The position numbers and the translations under genes are program-made. The notes beneath the pieces are model-generated. The model had not been told where the DNA came from, ran no database searches, and saw only the letters and a program-made list of their open reading frames with translations. From contig JAFTVG010000013.1 of NCBI GenBank assembly GCA_017465885.1, forward strand, positions 1-34,795: a DNA stretch of 34,795 nt, given 5' to 3'. Shown in pieces: positions 1 through 7,260 of the stretch. Within the stretch, counting starts at the first letter, position 1; every line of letters begins with the position of its first letter. The DNA is from Clostridia bacterium. GTDB lineage: Bacteria; Bacillota; Clostridia; Oscillospirales; CAG-272.

Positions 1-1
1 A

Positions 2-568
2 CGCCCGGATTACGTGAAATCCACTCCCGAAATTACCGCTGAAAATATTCTCAACAGAGATTTCAAGGCAACCGTTCCGTTTGAGAAGTGGCTTACCGAC
101 GTTACGGAGTTTAAGTATTACGTTGGACCCGAGGTGAAGAAACTTTACTTGTCTGCAATACTCGACCTTTACGACAGACGTATTATTGCGTACAAGATAG
201 GAGACAGTAACAACAATGAATTGGTTTTCACAACGTTTGGTGAAGCAAGAAATCTTTATCCTGATGCAAAGCCGATCTTCCATAGTGACAGAGGATTTCA
301 ATACACGAACAAGACGTTCCATCAAAAGCTTGTTGAAGCGGGTATGATCCAAAGTATGTCGCGCGTTGGCAGATGCCTTTACAATGCTCCGATGGAGGGT
401 TGGTGGGGAATCTTAAAGTCCGAGATGTACTACCTGAAAAAGTTTACGAACCGCGAATCTCTTGTTTCCGCCATTGAAGATTACATACACTTTTACAATA
501 CTCGCCGATACCAGAAGCGTCTGAACTGTATGACACCGTGCGAGCATTATTTTGCCACCGCTGCGTGA
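2..568 (+). CDS. IS3-type transposase (OrfB, integrase core), 5'-truncated
   Basis: This is the catalytic half of an IS3/IS150-group transposase with a DDE (rve) integrase fold. It cuts and joins the element's ends during copy-out/paste-in transposition. The frame is open to the left edge, so the N-terminal helix-turn-helix part is missing; a GTG at 14 is an internal codon, not the true start. Visible motifs are the first Asp in W-L-T-D-V-T-E-F, the second in H-S-D-R-G-F-Q-Y-T, and the Glu in M-E-G-W-W-G-I-L-K-S-E. The last motif departs from the usual D-N-A-x-x-E-S-F, having Y-N-A and G-W-W instead. The C-terminus, with F-Y-N-T-R-R-Y followed by L-N-x-M-T-P, is typical of the family. Nothing suggests a frameshift in the visible part. 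Confidence 0.93.
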   Translation, partial: RPDYVKSTPEITAENILNRDFKATVPFEKWLTDVTEFKYYVGPEVKKLYLSAILDLYDRRIIAYKIGDSNNNELVFTTFGEARNLYPDAKPIFHSDRGFQYTNKTFHQKLVEAGMIQSMSRVGRCLYNAPMEGWWGILKSEMYYLKKFTNRESLVSAIEDYIHFYNTRRYQKRLNCMTPCEHYFATAA

Positions 569-573
569 CGAAA

Positions 574-603
574 ATCTCCCCCTGCTGCGCAGCAGGGGGA
601 GAT
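574..603. terminator. perfect 30-bp palindrome at the IS 3' end
   Basis: A perfect inverted repeat with 15-bp arms (ATCTCCCCCTGCTGC and its complement) and no spacer lies 5 bp after the transposase stop codon. As RNA it would fold into a very stable hairpin. Read leftward it is followed by a short run of four T, so it could also end the mgsA transcript arriving from the right. The same palindrome occurs at 34723-34752. Confidence 0.7.
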
Positions 604-699
604 AAAAGAATCTTATTCAATTTGAAAATTCTTTTGGTTTTTAGTCTGTCTACTTGACAGGGGGCACATTATGGAGGGCTCGGCGCTTGTTTTTTGCGT

Positions 700-1092
700 T
701 TACTTTTGGATATAGTTGAAGAAATCTCCCGTTTTCAGTGCCTCCAGCATCACGGTGGCACTGCTTTCGTTGGTTGCCAGCGGGATCTTCTGCACGTCGC
801 AAAGACGCAGCAGGGCAGATACGTCGGGCTCGTGGGGCTGGGCGGTGAGCGGGTCGCGCAGGAAGATGATCAGGTCAAGCTCTCCGTTTGCCAGCATTGC
901 ACCGATCTGCTGGTCGCCGCCAAGGGGACCGCTCTTCATACGGTGGATGGAGAGCCCGGTCTCGCCCATGATCAGGGTGCCGGTGGTGCCGGTGGCGTAA
1001 AGCTCGTAGTTCGTGAGCACGTCTCTGTATTTCTTTGCCAGCTCGATGATCTCGTTTTTCTTCTTGTCGTGGGCGATGAGTGCGATCTTCAT
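700..1092 (-). CDS. mgsA: methylglyoxal synthase
   Basis: This enzyme converts dihydroxyacetone phosphate to methylglyoxal plus phosphate, a cytosolic bypass that relieves sugar-phosphate accumulation. At 130 aa it has the usual short single-domain length. The phosphate-binding segment A-T-G-T-T-G-T is at about 33-39. G-P-L-G-G-D-Q-Q at 55-62 carries the catalytic Asp60. [11 protein letters not shown] at 77-87 carries the conserved Asp80 and His87. The ATG at 1092 is preceded by AAAAGGAG at good spacing. It is the last gene of the leftward cluster, 63 bp after a LysR gene that might regulate it; that link is inferred from position only. Confidence 0.96.
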   Translation of the reverse strand: MKIALIAHDKKKNEIIELAKKYRDVLTNYELYATGTTGTLIMGETGLSIHRMKSGPLGGDQQIGAMLANGELDLIIFLRDPLTAQPHEPDVSALLRLCDVQKIPLATNESSATVMLEALKTGDFFNYIQK

Positions 1093-1155
1093 AATTTTTT
1101 CTCCTTTTATATTTGACGTTGATGCGTTGTCGGCGGTTTGCCGTTTTTGGAGCTT

Positions 1156-2067
1156 TTATGGGGCGGAGCGTTCTTTTTTCGCGCTGAGCGACTCAATGAA
1201 GTGGCGCGCCGCGGAGGATAAGGCGATGTTTTTCAAATAGACCAGATAGAAGGCACGGGGCGGGGGAGGGGATCTGAGGGGGATCTGCACCAACGAGCCG
1301 CTTTCAAGGGCATCCTTGGCAAAATCCTTGACCACCGATCCGATGCCGATCCCTCTTTTTGCAAATTCCAGCACCAGATCGCTGGTGGCAAGCTCGATTG
1401 TAGGCACGGGCAGACGTGCGGGATCGCAATGCTCCTTGATGTGGTGATCCACGTATCTGCGGGTGCTGGTGTCCTTTTCAAGCATGATCAGCGGGTATCC
1501 TGCCAGCTGCTCGTAGGAAAGAGGGCTTTTGGAGGTCACCGTGCCGGGTGTGGCAACGAAGATGTCCTCGATCAGCCTGACCTCCAACCGCTCAAAGGCG
1601 TCGTCCTCAAACAAGGGTCCGGAGACCACGCCGAGATCAAGGCTGCCCCCCTTCAATGCCGCCAGCGTTTGGGGGGTGGGGGCGTTGGTCACCGTCAGGT
1701 GCACACCCGGGAAGGACTCGTGGAAGGACTGGATGTGGTCCAGCAGAAAGAAGCGCAGGGTCATATCCGAGGCACCGATGCGAAGAATCCCGCCCGACAG
1801 ATTGGAAATGTCGCGCAGCTTGTCCTCGCCCGCCTCTAAAAAGGCGAAGGCGTTTTTCACGTAGTCAAAGAGCATCGCGCCCTCGGGGGTGAGGGTGATG
1901 CCCCGGCTGGTGCGGAAAAAGAGGGTGGTGTTCAGCTCCTTTTCTAAGTTTCCGATCATCGAGCTGACGGCGGGCTGGGTCACGTACAGCTTTTTTGCGG
2001 CGGCTGAGATACTGCCCGCCATTGCCGTTTCGTAAAAATAGCGGTATAATGCCAGATTGTCGATCAT
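1156..2067 (-). CDS. LysR-family transcriptional regulator
   Basis: This is a DNA-binding regulator of 303 aa, the typical LysR length. An N-terminal winged helix-turn-helix occupies about 1-60, with the recognition region A-A-A-K-K-L-Y-V-T-Q-P-A-V-S at 22-35. It is followed by a periplasmic-binding-protein-like effector domain at about 90-295. The ATG at 2067 has AAGGAA six bases upstream. It lies in the same orientation as its neighbours, 31 bp after the thioesterase gene and 63 bp before mgsA. It is therefore not divergently placed as many LysR genes are, and its target cannot be read from context. The C-terminal domain resembles CysL/CbbR-like members, but the effector is unknown. Confidence 0.93.
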   Translation of the reverse strand: MIDNLALYRYFYETAMAGSISAAAKKLYVTQPAVSSMIGNLEKELNTTLFFRTSRGITLTPEGAMLFDYVKNAFAFLEAGEDKLRDISNLSGGILRIGASDMTLRFFLLDHIQSFHESFPGVHLTVTNAPTPQTLAALKGGSLDLGVVSGPLFEDDAFERLEVRLIEDIFVATPGTVTSKSPLSYEQLAGYPLIMLEKDTSTRRYVDHHIKEHCDPARLPVPTIELATSDLVLEFAKRGIGIGSVVKDFAKDALESGSLVQIPLRSPPPPRAFYLVYLKNIALSSAARHFIESLSAKKERSAP

Positions 2068-2098
2068 AGGTCGTTCCTTACGTGGTTATATTGATGCA

Positions 2099-2851
2099 TC
2101 AGTTCAGCTCTTCAAAGACCATCCGCGCCTCCACTCCCGTTTTGCCATCCTCTCTGACAGTGCGGAAGTAGAACACGCCCTGCTCGTCATTTGCCCCGTA
2201 GACGGTGGCTTTTGCGCCGTAGGGCATTTCGGAAAGGTAGGCGATGGAAAGCCTTGAGATACGCTTGCCCTCAAGGAAGGGGGCGTTCTCCCCGTTTTCC
2301 AGCAGATTGCAAAGGACGTTGGGGTAGGTGGTGTTGTTCATATGGCGGTTGCGGTCGCAAAGACTGTAGTCGGCGCGAAAGCATCCGATCTCCTTTAAGG
2401 GCAGGTCGGCGGGGATGCGGAATTTCAGGGGAGCTTCGTGCTCGGCGCCCCTGCCCGTGGGCATATTCAGATCGGCGTCGCTGACTCTCACAAGGCTTCG
2501 ATCCTTCACGTTCACCAATGCCCAGAGGGAGGACAGGGTCGCCACCCGTTCCTCTCCCTTTTGCAGAGTGATGGTGCGCAAGAAGCTGACCCCCTTGCTG
2601 TCCTCGGGGGTGGTGTGTCCTTGCAGGCGCTCGTAGGCGTAAAGGGGGCGATGAAGACTGACAGCCACCCTTGAAAGGATGAAGGCTTGTCCCTCCTGCT
2701 TTAAAACGTCGTAGCCCTTTCCAAGCTGCTCCACGTGGAGATTTGCCGTTTCCTGAAGATAGCGGAGGAGCCCCGAGGGGGTGATGTGGTTGTTGAGATC
2801 GCAGTCGTGGGAATTGATCTGATAGTCCCACGCAAAAGAGTAATTTGCCAT
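2099..2851 (-). CDS. acyl-ACP thioesterase
   Basis: This hydrolyses acyl-ACP to free fatty acid and ACP (FatA/TE family, tandem hotdog fold, cytosolic). The 250-aa length fits the bacterial TesE-like group. The second hotdog carries D-R-N-R-H-M-N-N at 166-173, matching the conserved Asp/Asn-x-His catalytic segment of plant and bacterial acyl-ACP thioesterases. The first hotdog has the related D-C-D-L-N-N-H-I at about 16-23. The ATG at 2851 has GAGG eight bases upstream and lies 10 bp after the glycosyltransferase stop codon, so the two are probably co-transcribed. Chain-length preference cannot be judged from sequence. Confidence 0.9.
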   Translation of the reverse strand: MANYSFAWDYQINSHDCDLNNHITPSGLLRYLQETANLHVEQLGKGYDVLKQEGQAFILSRVAVSLHRPLYAYERLQGHTTPEDSKGVSFLRTITLQKGEERVATLSSLWALVNVKDRSLVRVSDADLNMPTGRGAEHEAPLKFRIPADLPLKEIGCFRADYSLCDRNRHMNNTTYPNVLCNLLENGENAPFLEGKRISRLSIAYLSEMPYGAKATVYGANDEQGVFYFRTVREDGKTGVEARMVFEELN

Positions 2852-2861
2852 TTTTTATTCC

Positions 2862-3605
2862 TCATTCATTTGCAGACTTGATCAGCCGTTTGCGCGCCTT
2901 TGCCGCCTTTTTGATCTTCAGAAGGTCGCGAAGCATTCTCAGGGCGTCTCTTGCCGGGTGTACGGTGGAGGAGCCGTGGTTGATGACCGCCACGGGCAGC
3001 TGCAGTACGGGCACGCCCTCCTCCTTCAAGCGCAGAAGGATCTCTAAATCGAAGGCAAAGCCATAGGTCTCAAGAGGGGCAAACAGCCTTTGGGCGAGGC
3101 GGTTTTCAAAGCCCTTGATGCCGCATTGAGAATCGGTGAAGGAAAAGCCCGCCACAAGTTTGATGAGCGTCAGATAGCCCTTTGAAAGGATGCGCCGCAG
3201 GGGGGGATAGCCTGCGTAGCCCTCGGGACAAAGGGCGCGGGAGCCGAGAACGGCTTGTCCTTTGCCCTCCTCGAAGGCGGCAAGAAAGGAGAGGATGTGG
3301 TCGGTGCCGTAGGCAAGATCGCTGTCGGTGAAGAGGACGAAGTCGCCCTTTGCCAAAAGCATTCCTGCTTTCACCGCCCCGCCCTTGCCCTTGTTTTGCT
3401 CTAATTCCGCCAATCTCAGGCGGGGAAGGGTTTGGGTCAGCGCGCGGACGATGTCTGCGGTGCCGTCTGTAGAGCCGTCGTTTGCGGCGATGATCTCAAA
3501 TTCCTCTTGGGGCAGTGCGGATGAAAGAGCACTGTGAAGGGTGATGAGGCTCTCTTTTATCCGTGCTTCCTCGTTGTACATGGGAATGACCACGGTCAAA
3601 CGCAT
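2862..3605 (-). CDS. family 2 glycosyltransferase, dolichyl/undecaprenyl-phosphate sugar synthase type
   Basis: A GT-A fold glycosyltransferase of 247 aa, most like the dolichyl-phosphate beta-glucosyltransferase (DPG synthase) group. These move a sugar from a nucleotide sugar to a polyprenyl phosphate at the inner membrane face. Motifs seen: V-V-I-P-M-Y-N-E-E at 5-13, N-D-G-S-T-D-G-T at 42-49, N-K-G-K-G-G-A-V at 71-78, the metal-binding D-S-D at 94-96, and D-S-Q-C-G-I-K-G-F near 158-166, which is characteristic of this subgroup. The C-terminus is basic, with no transmembrane helices. It sits between a sortase and a thioesterase, which suggests cell-envelope work. The actual donor and acceptor are not shown. 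Confidence 0.9.
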   Translation of the reverse strand: MRLTVVIPMYNEEARIKESLITLHSALSSALPQEEFEIIAANDGSTDGTADIVRALTQTLPRLRLAELEQNKGKGGAVKAGMLLAKGDFVLFTDSDLAYGTDHILSFLAAFEEGKGQAVLGSRALCPEGYAGYPPLRRILSKGYLTLIKLVAGFSFTDSQCGIKGFENRLAQRLFAPLETYGFAFDLEILLRLKEEGVPVLQLPVAVINHGSSTVHPARDALRMLRDLLKIKKAAKARKRLIKSANE

Positions 3606-3665
3606 AAGATCCCTCCTTTCGCTGGATTTTTAAAGCCGATTTTCATCGGGCTTGTCGTCAATGCT

Positions 3666-4754
3666 TTACGATCTGCCGATGCCCACCAGCACCGCCGAAA
3701 CGAAGACCCGCTCGGTGGAGGAGGTGGTATTGGCGCAGGTGTACATGGTGATCACGTGATCGGTCTTGCTGAGGGTCAGGTCGCCCCTTTGGAACAGGGA
3801 GCGGGTCTTGATGTCCTCGATCTTTGTCAGGAAGGAGGCATCAAACCCCTTGGGAATGGCGATGGTAGGCCCCTTTTTGCCCTCGCAGGAGAAGACCGAG
3901 AAGATCTCGTATTTTAACGCCGCCTCCTTGGTATAGACGTAAACGTAGCGGTAGCGCAGGAAGTTCTCCTCGGAGGTCATGCTGGTCAGTCTGTTAAACA
4001 TCGTTCCGCGGGTACGGATGTTGTGCCCGTAGATCACCGAATAGGGATTGTTTAACAGATTTTTGTCGTTTCGGTAGTCCAAAAAGATGCTTCCCGCATT
4101 GTTCCACTTCTTTGTGGGCTCGTGGTTGAGGTAGAAGTCGTTGTCGCTTCCCCTGACGATGGGATAGTTGATGTTGGAGCCGGGCAGATAGATCCAGGCA
4201 AAGATGTCCTCGTTGTCGTATTCGCTTTGCATTGCCGTAAGCTTGTTGCAGAACTCATCGTAGATCTCTGCCGATAACAGCGGATCCTCCTCGACGATGG
4301 GCTTGTCGTCGGGCTTTGTGGGCTCGTTTGACGGCTCATCGGAGGGCAGGACGGGGGAGGGGTCGGTGCCCGGATTGACCACGGGCAGATCGTTTTGCTC
4401 GTCGTCGTCAGGATAGGACACGTTTCCCGCAAGCATATCGTCAAAGCCGGGCAAGGGATAGCTGTCCTTGCCGGTTTTCAGGTTGGCGGGGCGGTCGAAC
4501 ACGCCGGTAATGGGCGAAAACTCACCTGCCATACCGTTATAATTCTCCTCGGCTCTGATGAAGTCGATCACGTTGCCCACCACCCTGGAGGACGACCAGA
4601 TTGCCACGCCGAAAAGGAGGATGGCTGCCGTCAGCCAAAGACCTCTGCCAACGGGATTGGAGATCGAGCGCCTTTTTTCGGGTCTGGGCGCCAGATCTTC
4701 GCTTGTCAGATGTTCAAGGGAGTCTATGAAATTGTTGTTTTGCGGTGCATTCAT
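3666..4754 (-). CDS. class B sortase with long acidic linker
   Basis: This is a membrane-anchored cysteine transpeptidase that cleaves a sorting signal in a secreted protein and joins it to the cell wall or a pilin. A cytoplasmic N-terminus (1-37) is followed by one transmembrane segment (about 38-56) and then an outside part. The catalytic triad is visible: His244 in Y-G-H-N, Cys340 in T-M-Y-T-C-A-N and Arg349 in T-E-R-V-F. A roughly 100-residue Pro/Asp/Glu-rich stretch (about 75-160) separates the anchor from the catalytic domain, making this 362-aa protein longer than usual class B sortases of about 220-250 aa. RBS AAGGAG stands six bases before the ATG. No LPXTG/NPQTN-type substrate gene is in the window. 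Confidence 0.93.
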   Translation of the reverse strand: MNAPQNNNFIDSLEHLTSEDLAPRPEKRRSISNPVGRGLWLTAAILLFGVAIWSSSRVVGNVIDFIRAEENYNGMAGEFSPITGVFDRPANLKTGKDSYPLPGFDDMLAGNVSYPDDDEQNDLPVVNPGTDPSPVLPSDEPSNEPTKPDDKPIVEEDPLLSAEIYDEFCNKLTAMQSEYDNEDIFAWIYLPGSNINYPIVRGSDNDFYLNHEPTKKWNNAGSIFLDYRNDKNLLNNPYSVIYGHNIRTRGTMFNRLTSMTSEENFLRYRYVYVYTKEAALKYEIFSVFSCEGKKGPTIAIPKGFDASFLTKIEDIKTRSLFQRGDLTLSKTDHVITMYTCANTTSSTERVFVSAVLVGIGRS

Positions 4755-4781
4755 GGCTGCTCCTTGCTTTGGTTGGTATTC

Positions 4782-4804
4782 TTGCGGGGGCTTTGCCCCC
4801 GCAA
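4782..4804 (-). promoter_or_regulatory. 10-bp GC hairpin between the aminotransferase and sortase genes
   Basis: Perfect arms TTGCGGGGGC and GCCCCCGCAA surround a 3-nt loop. Read leftward, there is no T-run after it, so it is not a standard terminator. It may be an attenuator or an mRNA processing/stability element in the gap between the two genes. Confidence 0.45.
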
Positions 4805-4813
4805 CGGATGCTT

Positions 4814-6013
4814 TTATGCTTTGGGGGTGATGCCGCAGGCGTCAGCCAGCTTTTTGAAGGCGGGCATAGAGCGGCGGATGGTATCCTCGGACACGCAGTA
4901 AGCTACTCTCATATAGCCCTTCAGTCCGAAGCTTGCCGAGGGCACCAGCAGCAGGTCAAACTGCTTTGCCAGTTCTCCAAAGGCGGCGTCGTCTCCGCCG
5001 GGCGCCTTGACGAAGAGGTAGAAGGCACCGTCGGGATGGACGCACTCAAAGCCCAGCTCTGACAGTCCGCCGAAGAGCAGATCTCTGTTCTTGGCGTATG
5101 CCGATACGTCCGCCACCTGATCGTGGCAGGTGAGGAGAAGCTTTTGAAAGAGGACGGGCGCGCAAACGAAGCCCAGGGCTCTGCCCGCACCGCAGATGGC
5201 GGCAAAGACCTTTTCTTTATCCTTTGCCTCGTGGCAGACGGTCACGTAGCCGATGCGCTCACCGGGCAGCGAAAGGGACTTGCTGTAGGAATAGCAGACC
5301 AAGGTGTTTTCATAGTAGTTCATGATGTAGGGCACTCGGGTGTCGCCGTAGACCAGCTCTCTGTAGGGCTCGTCGGCGATGATGAAGAGGTCCTTGCCGA
5401 ATTTCTTTTCGGCATCCTTTAAAATGTCGGTCAGCTTTTTCATATCCTCGTGGCTGATGACCGCGCCCGAGGGGTTGTTGGGAGAGTTGATGATGACCGC
5501 GGCGGTCTTTTCGGACAAAGCCTCCTTGAAGCCCTCAAGGTCGGGACCAAAGTCCTCTTCTCTTGCGCCCACAGTGACCAGCTTGCCGCCTGCCTTCTCG
5601 ATGAATACCTTGTATTCGGGGAAGAAGGGGGCAAAGACGATCACCTCGTCGCCCTCGTGGAGGAGCGCGTGGAGCGAAATGGTCAGCGAAGCCGCCGCAC
5701 CGCAGGTCATATACACGTCGGCGGGGGACTGGTTTCTGCCGAAGCGGCGGTTGATGTTCTCGGCGATCACCGTTCTGACTCTCATATCGCCGGGGGCGGA
5801 GGAGTAGCCGTGCAGAGCGGTGGACTCCTCGGTCTCAAGAAGGTGAATGAGGGTATCGTTCACCTTTTTGGGCGCGGGGATGGAGGGGTTGCCGATAGAG
5901 AAATCGAAGACGTTTTCCTCGCCCACGATTTTTTTTCTCATCAGACCGTATTCAAACAGGTCACGAATCACCGAGCGGTTCTCGCCCAGTGCGATCATTT
6001 TTTCATTTGCCAT
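4814..6013 (-). CDS. pyridoxal-phosphate aminotransferase, class I/II
   Basis: A fold-type I PLP enzyme of 399 aa, related to aspartate/aromatic aminotransferases; it exchanges an amino group between an amino acid and a 2-oxo acid in the cytosol. The PLP lysine is Lys245 in S-Y-S-K-S-L-S-L-P-G-E-R. Other conserved residues are N-N-P-S-G at 179-183, Asp214 and Tyr217 in A-D-E-P-Y, and the late Arg in Y-M-R-V-A-Y that binds substrate carboxylate. The ATG at 6013 has TAAGGAG upstream. The substrate cannot be fixed from sequence; Clostridia carry several such paralogues. It is 54 bp downstream of a membrane-protein gene and 59 bp upstream of the sortase gene, in one leftward run. Confidence 0.92.
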   Translation of the reverse strand: MANEKMIALGENRSVIRDLFEYGLMRKKIVGEENVFDFSIGNPSIPAPKKVNDTLIHLLETEESTALHGYSSAPGDMRVRTVIAENINRRFGRNQSPADVYMTCGAAASLTISLHALLHEGDEVIVFAPFFPEYKVFIEKAGGKLVTVGAREEDFGPDLEGFKEALSEKTAAVIINSPNNPSGAVISHEDMKKLTDILKDAEKKFGKDLFIIADEPYRELVYGDTRVPYIMNYYENTLVCYSYSKSLSLPGERIGYVTVCHEAKDKEKVFAAICGAGRALGFVCAPVLFQKLLLTCHDQVADVSAYAKNRDLLFGGLSELGFECVHPDGAFYLFVKAPGGDDAAFGELAKQFDLLLVPSASFGLKGYMRVAYCVSEDTIRRSMPAFKKLADACGITPKA

Positions 6014-6067
6014 GGTTTTTGTCTCCTTAGACTTGGTTCTTTGAATTTAAATTTCCGAGACCGCCGC

Positions 6068-7138
6068 TTAAAGGGCGGTTTCGCTTTCTTCGTTTTCTTC
6101 GTTTTTTTCGCCGTCCGTCTGCGCGGGGCTCGGGTCAAGGGAAGGATCTTCAGACTGCTTTGCGGCGGCGGGTTCCTCTTTGAAGACCGAGGGTTCGGCG
6201 CAGGGCTCTTGCTCACTGTTTTCGGGCAGAGACTGCTCCTCGGGCAGAGCTTGCTCCCTTGCCGGCTCTTGCAGGGCTTCCTCTTCTTTTTTTGCAGAGA
6301 GCAGCAGGGGGAGAACGGAAAGGAGGGCGTAGACCGCCATCAGCACCCGCAGAAGGGTGTGGAAGGAGGTCAGGCTCACGTCAAATCCGCCCTTGCCCGC
6401 AAAGGAAAGGATCAGGCGGGGCAGACCGTCGGAAAGATTGAGATAAAAGGCGGTCAGCGCAAAGGCGGCTCTGCAGCCCTCCGACGATCTTTCGGGCACC
6501 AATGCCTTGAGGTCGAAAAGCAGGAAGAGCATCAGCGAGCCGTAGCCGAAGACGGCAAAAACGCGGGTGGGAGAGGACAGAAAGTCCAGCATAAAATAGT
6601 GGGTCAAAAGCAGCTCGCATCCAAGAAAGAGCAGGGCAAAGACCCCGAGGAAAAAGAGGGGCGTTTTTTTCGTCAAGCCCGTCACGGCGGGCAGAAGGAA
6701 ATAAAAGGCACCCACGATGCCGCAAAGGGCAGCGGTAAGCAGAATGTTGCCGTTTTGCGCCGTCGGCTCATAGGGCGTTGCCCTGTTTGAAAGGACGAAG
6801 CCCATCAGGCAGGCGGCAAGCATACAGATCCCCGCCCCGCAACGGGCAAAGGTCATAGCGACGCTCTCCTTTTGTTGGGGCGCGTCTGCCGTCCCCTTCT
6901 TTTTTCTGAAAAGCAAAAGGGGGAGAGCGGTAAAAAGCAGGGTGAAAACGGTGCAAAGCAGTATCAGCAGAGTGCTTGCTCCTCCTCTTTGAAAAAGGAT
7001 GGTGGTATAGATCCCCTCCACGTCGGTGAGATCTGATGCGAAAAGATACATCGCCGTCAGATAAACTGCCGTCAGCGCCGTGCCGATGAGGACGGCAAGG
7101 GGCAAGACTGCGGCGGGGGAACGCTTTTGGTGGTTCAT
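6068..7138 (-). CDS. polytopic membrane protein with acidic C-terminal tail, unknown function
   Basis: I do not recognise a family. The 356-aa product begins with a basic stretch and then has about eight hydrophobic segments, consistent with an integral membrane protein. The last 75 or so residues are a low-complexity tail rich in Glu, Pro and Ser, probably cytosolic. The frame is open further upstream to 7228, but the start at 7138 (M-N-H-Q-K-R-S-P) is chosen because it has GAGGGATC at good spacing and because a promoter lies inside the upstream extension. It is the first gene of the transcription unit running to mgsA. No motif points to transport or catalysis. Confidence 0.75.
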   Translation of the reverse strand: MNHQKRSPAAVLPLAVLIGTALTAVYLTAMYLFASDLTDVEGIYTTILFQRGGASTLLILLCTVFTLLFTALPLLLFRKKKGTADAPQQKESVAMTFARCGAGICMLAACLMGFVLSNRATPYEPTAQNGNILLTAALCGIVGAFYFLLPAVTGLTKKTPLFFLGVFALLFLGCELLLTHYFMLDFLSSPTRVFAVFGYGSLMLFLLFDLKALVPERSSEGCRAAFALTAFYLNLSDGLPRLILSFAGKGGFDVSLTSFHTLLRVLMAVYALLSVLPLLLSAKKEEEALQEPAREQALPEEQSLPENSEQEPCAEPSVFKEEPAAAKQSEDPSLDPSPAQTDGEKNEENEESETAL

Positions 7139-7174
7139 AAAGATCCCTCGTTTCGGTGTAAGTTCTACTTCAAT

Positions 7175-7203
7175 ATTATATACGATTTTTTCTTGCATTG
7201 CAA
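7175..7203 (-). promoter_or_regulatory. housekeeping (sigma-A type) promoter
   Basis: On the minus strand a -35 TTGCAA and a perfect -10 TATAAT are separated by exactly 17 bp. The -10 ends 36 bp before the ATG at 7138. It should start a transcript reading the membrane protein through mgsA. Confidence 0.8.
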
Positions 7204-7260
7204 GAGCATCGGGCGATTTTTCCCGCAAAGAGCCCTTTAAGTTTTTTCCTTTCGGGGATC

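Larger units (their letters stand above)
1..668 (+). mobile_element. IS3-family element, 3' part (left edge)
   Basis: This is the 3' part of an IS3-like insertion sequence that runs off the left edge. It holds the end of the transposase, a perfect 30-bp palindrome and a terminal sequence that reads TGTGCCCCCTGTCAAG from outside on the opposite strand. The same non-coding 3' end, in inverted orientation, occurs at the right edge of the window. The outer boundary at 668 is inferred from where the two copies stop matching (they share only two or so further bases) and from the TG...CA form expected of IS3 ends. The left end of the element is not in the window. Confidence 0.85.

Noticed and set aside
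5450..6790. 446-codon open frame on the plus strand
   Set aside because: Antisense to the aminotransferase and membrane-protein genes, low-complexity Gly/Gln/Lys-rich product, no RBS.
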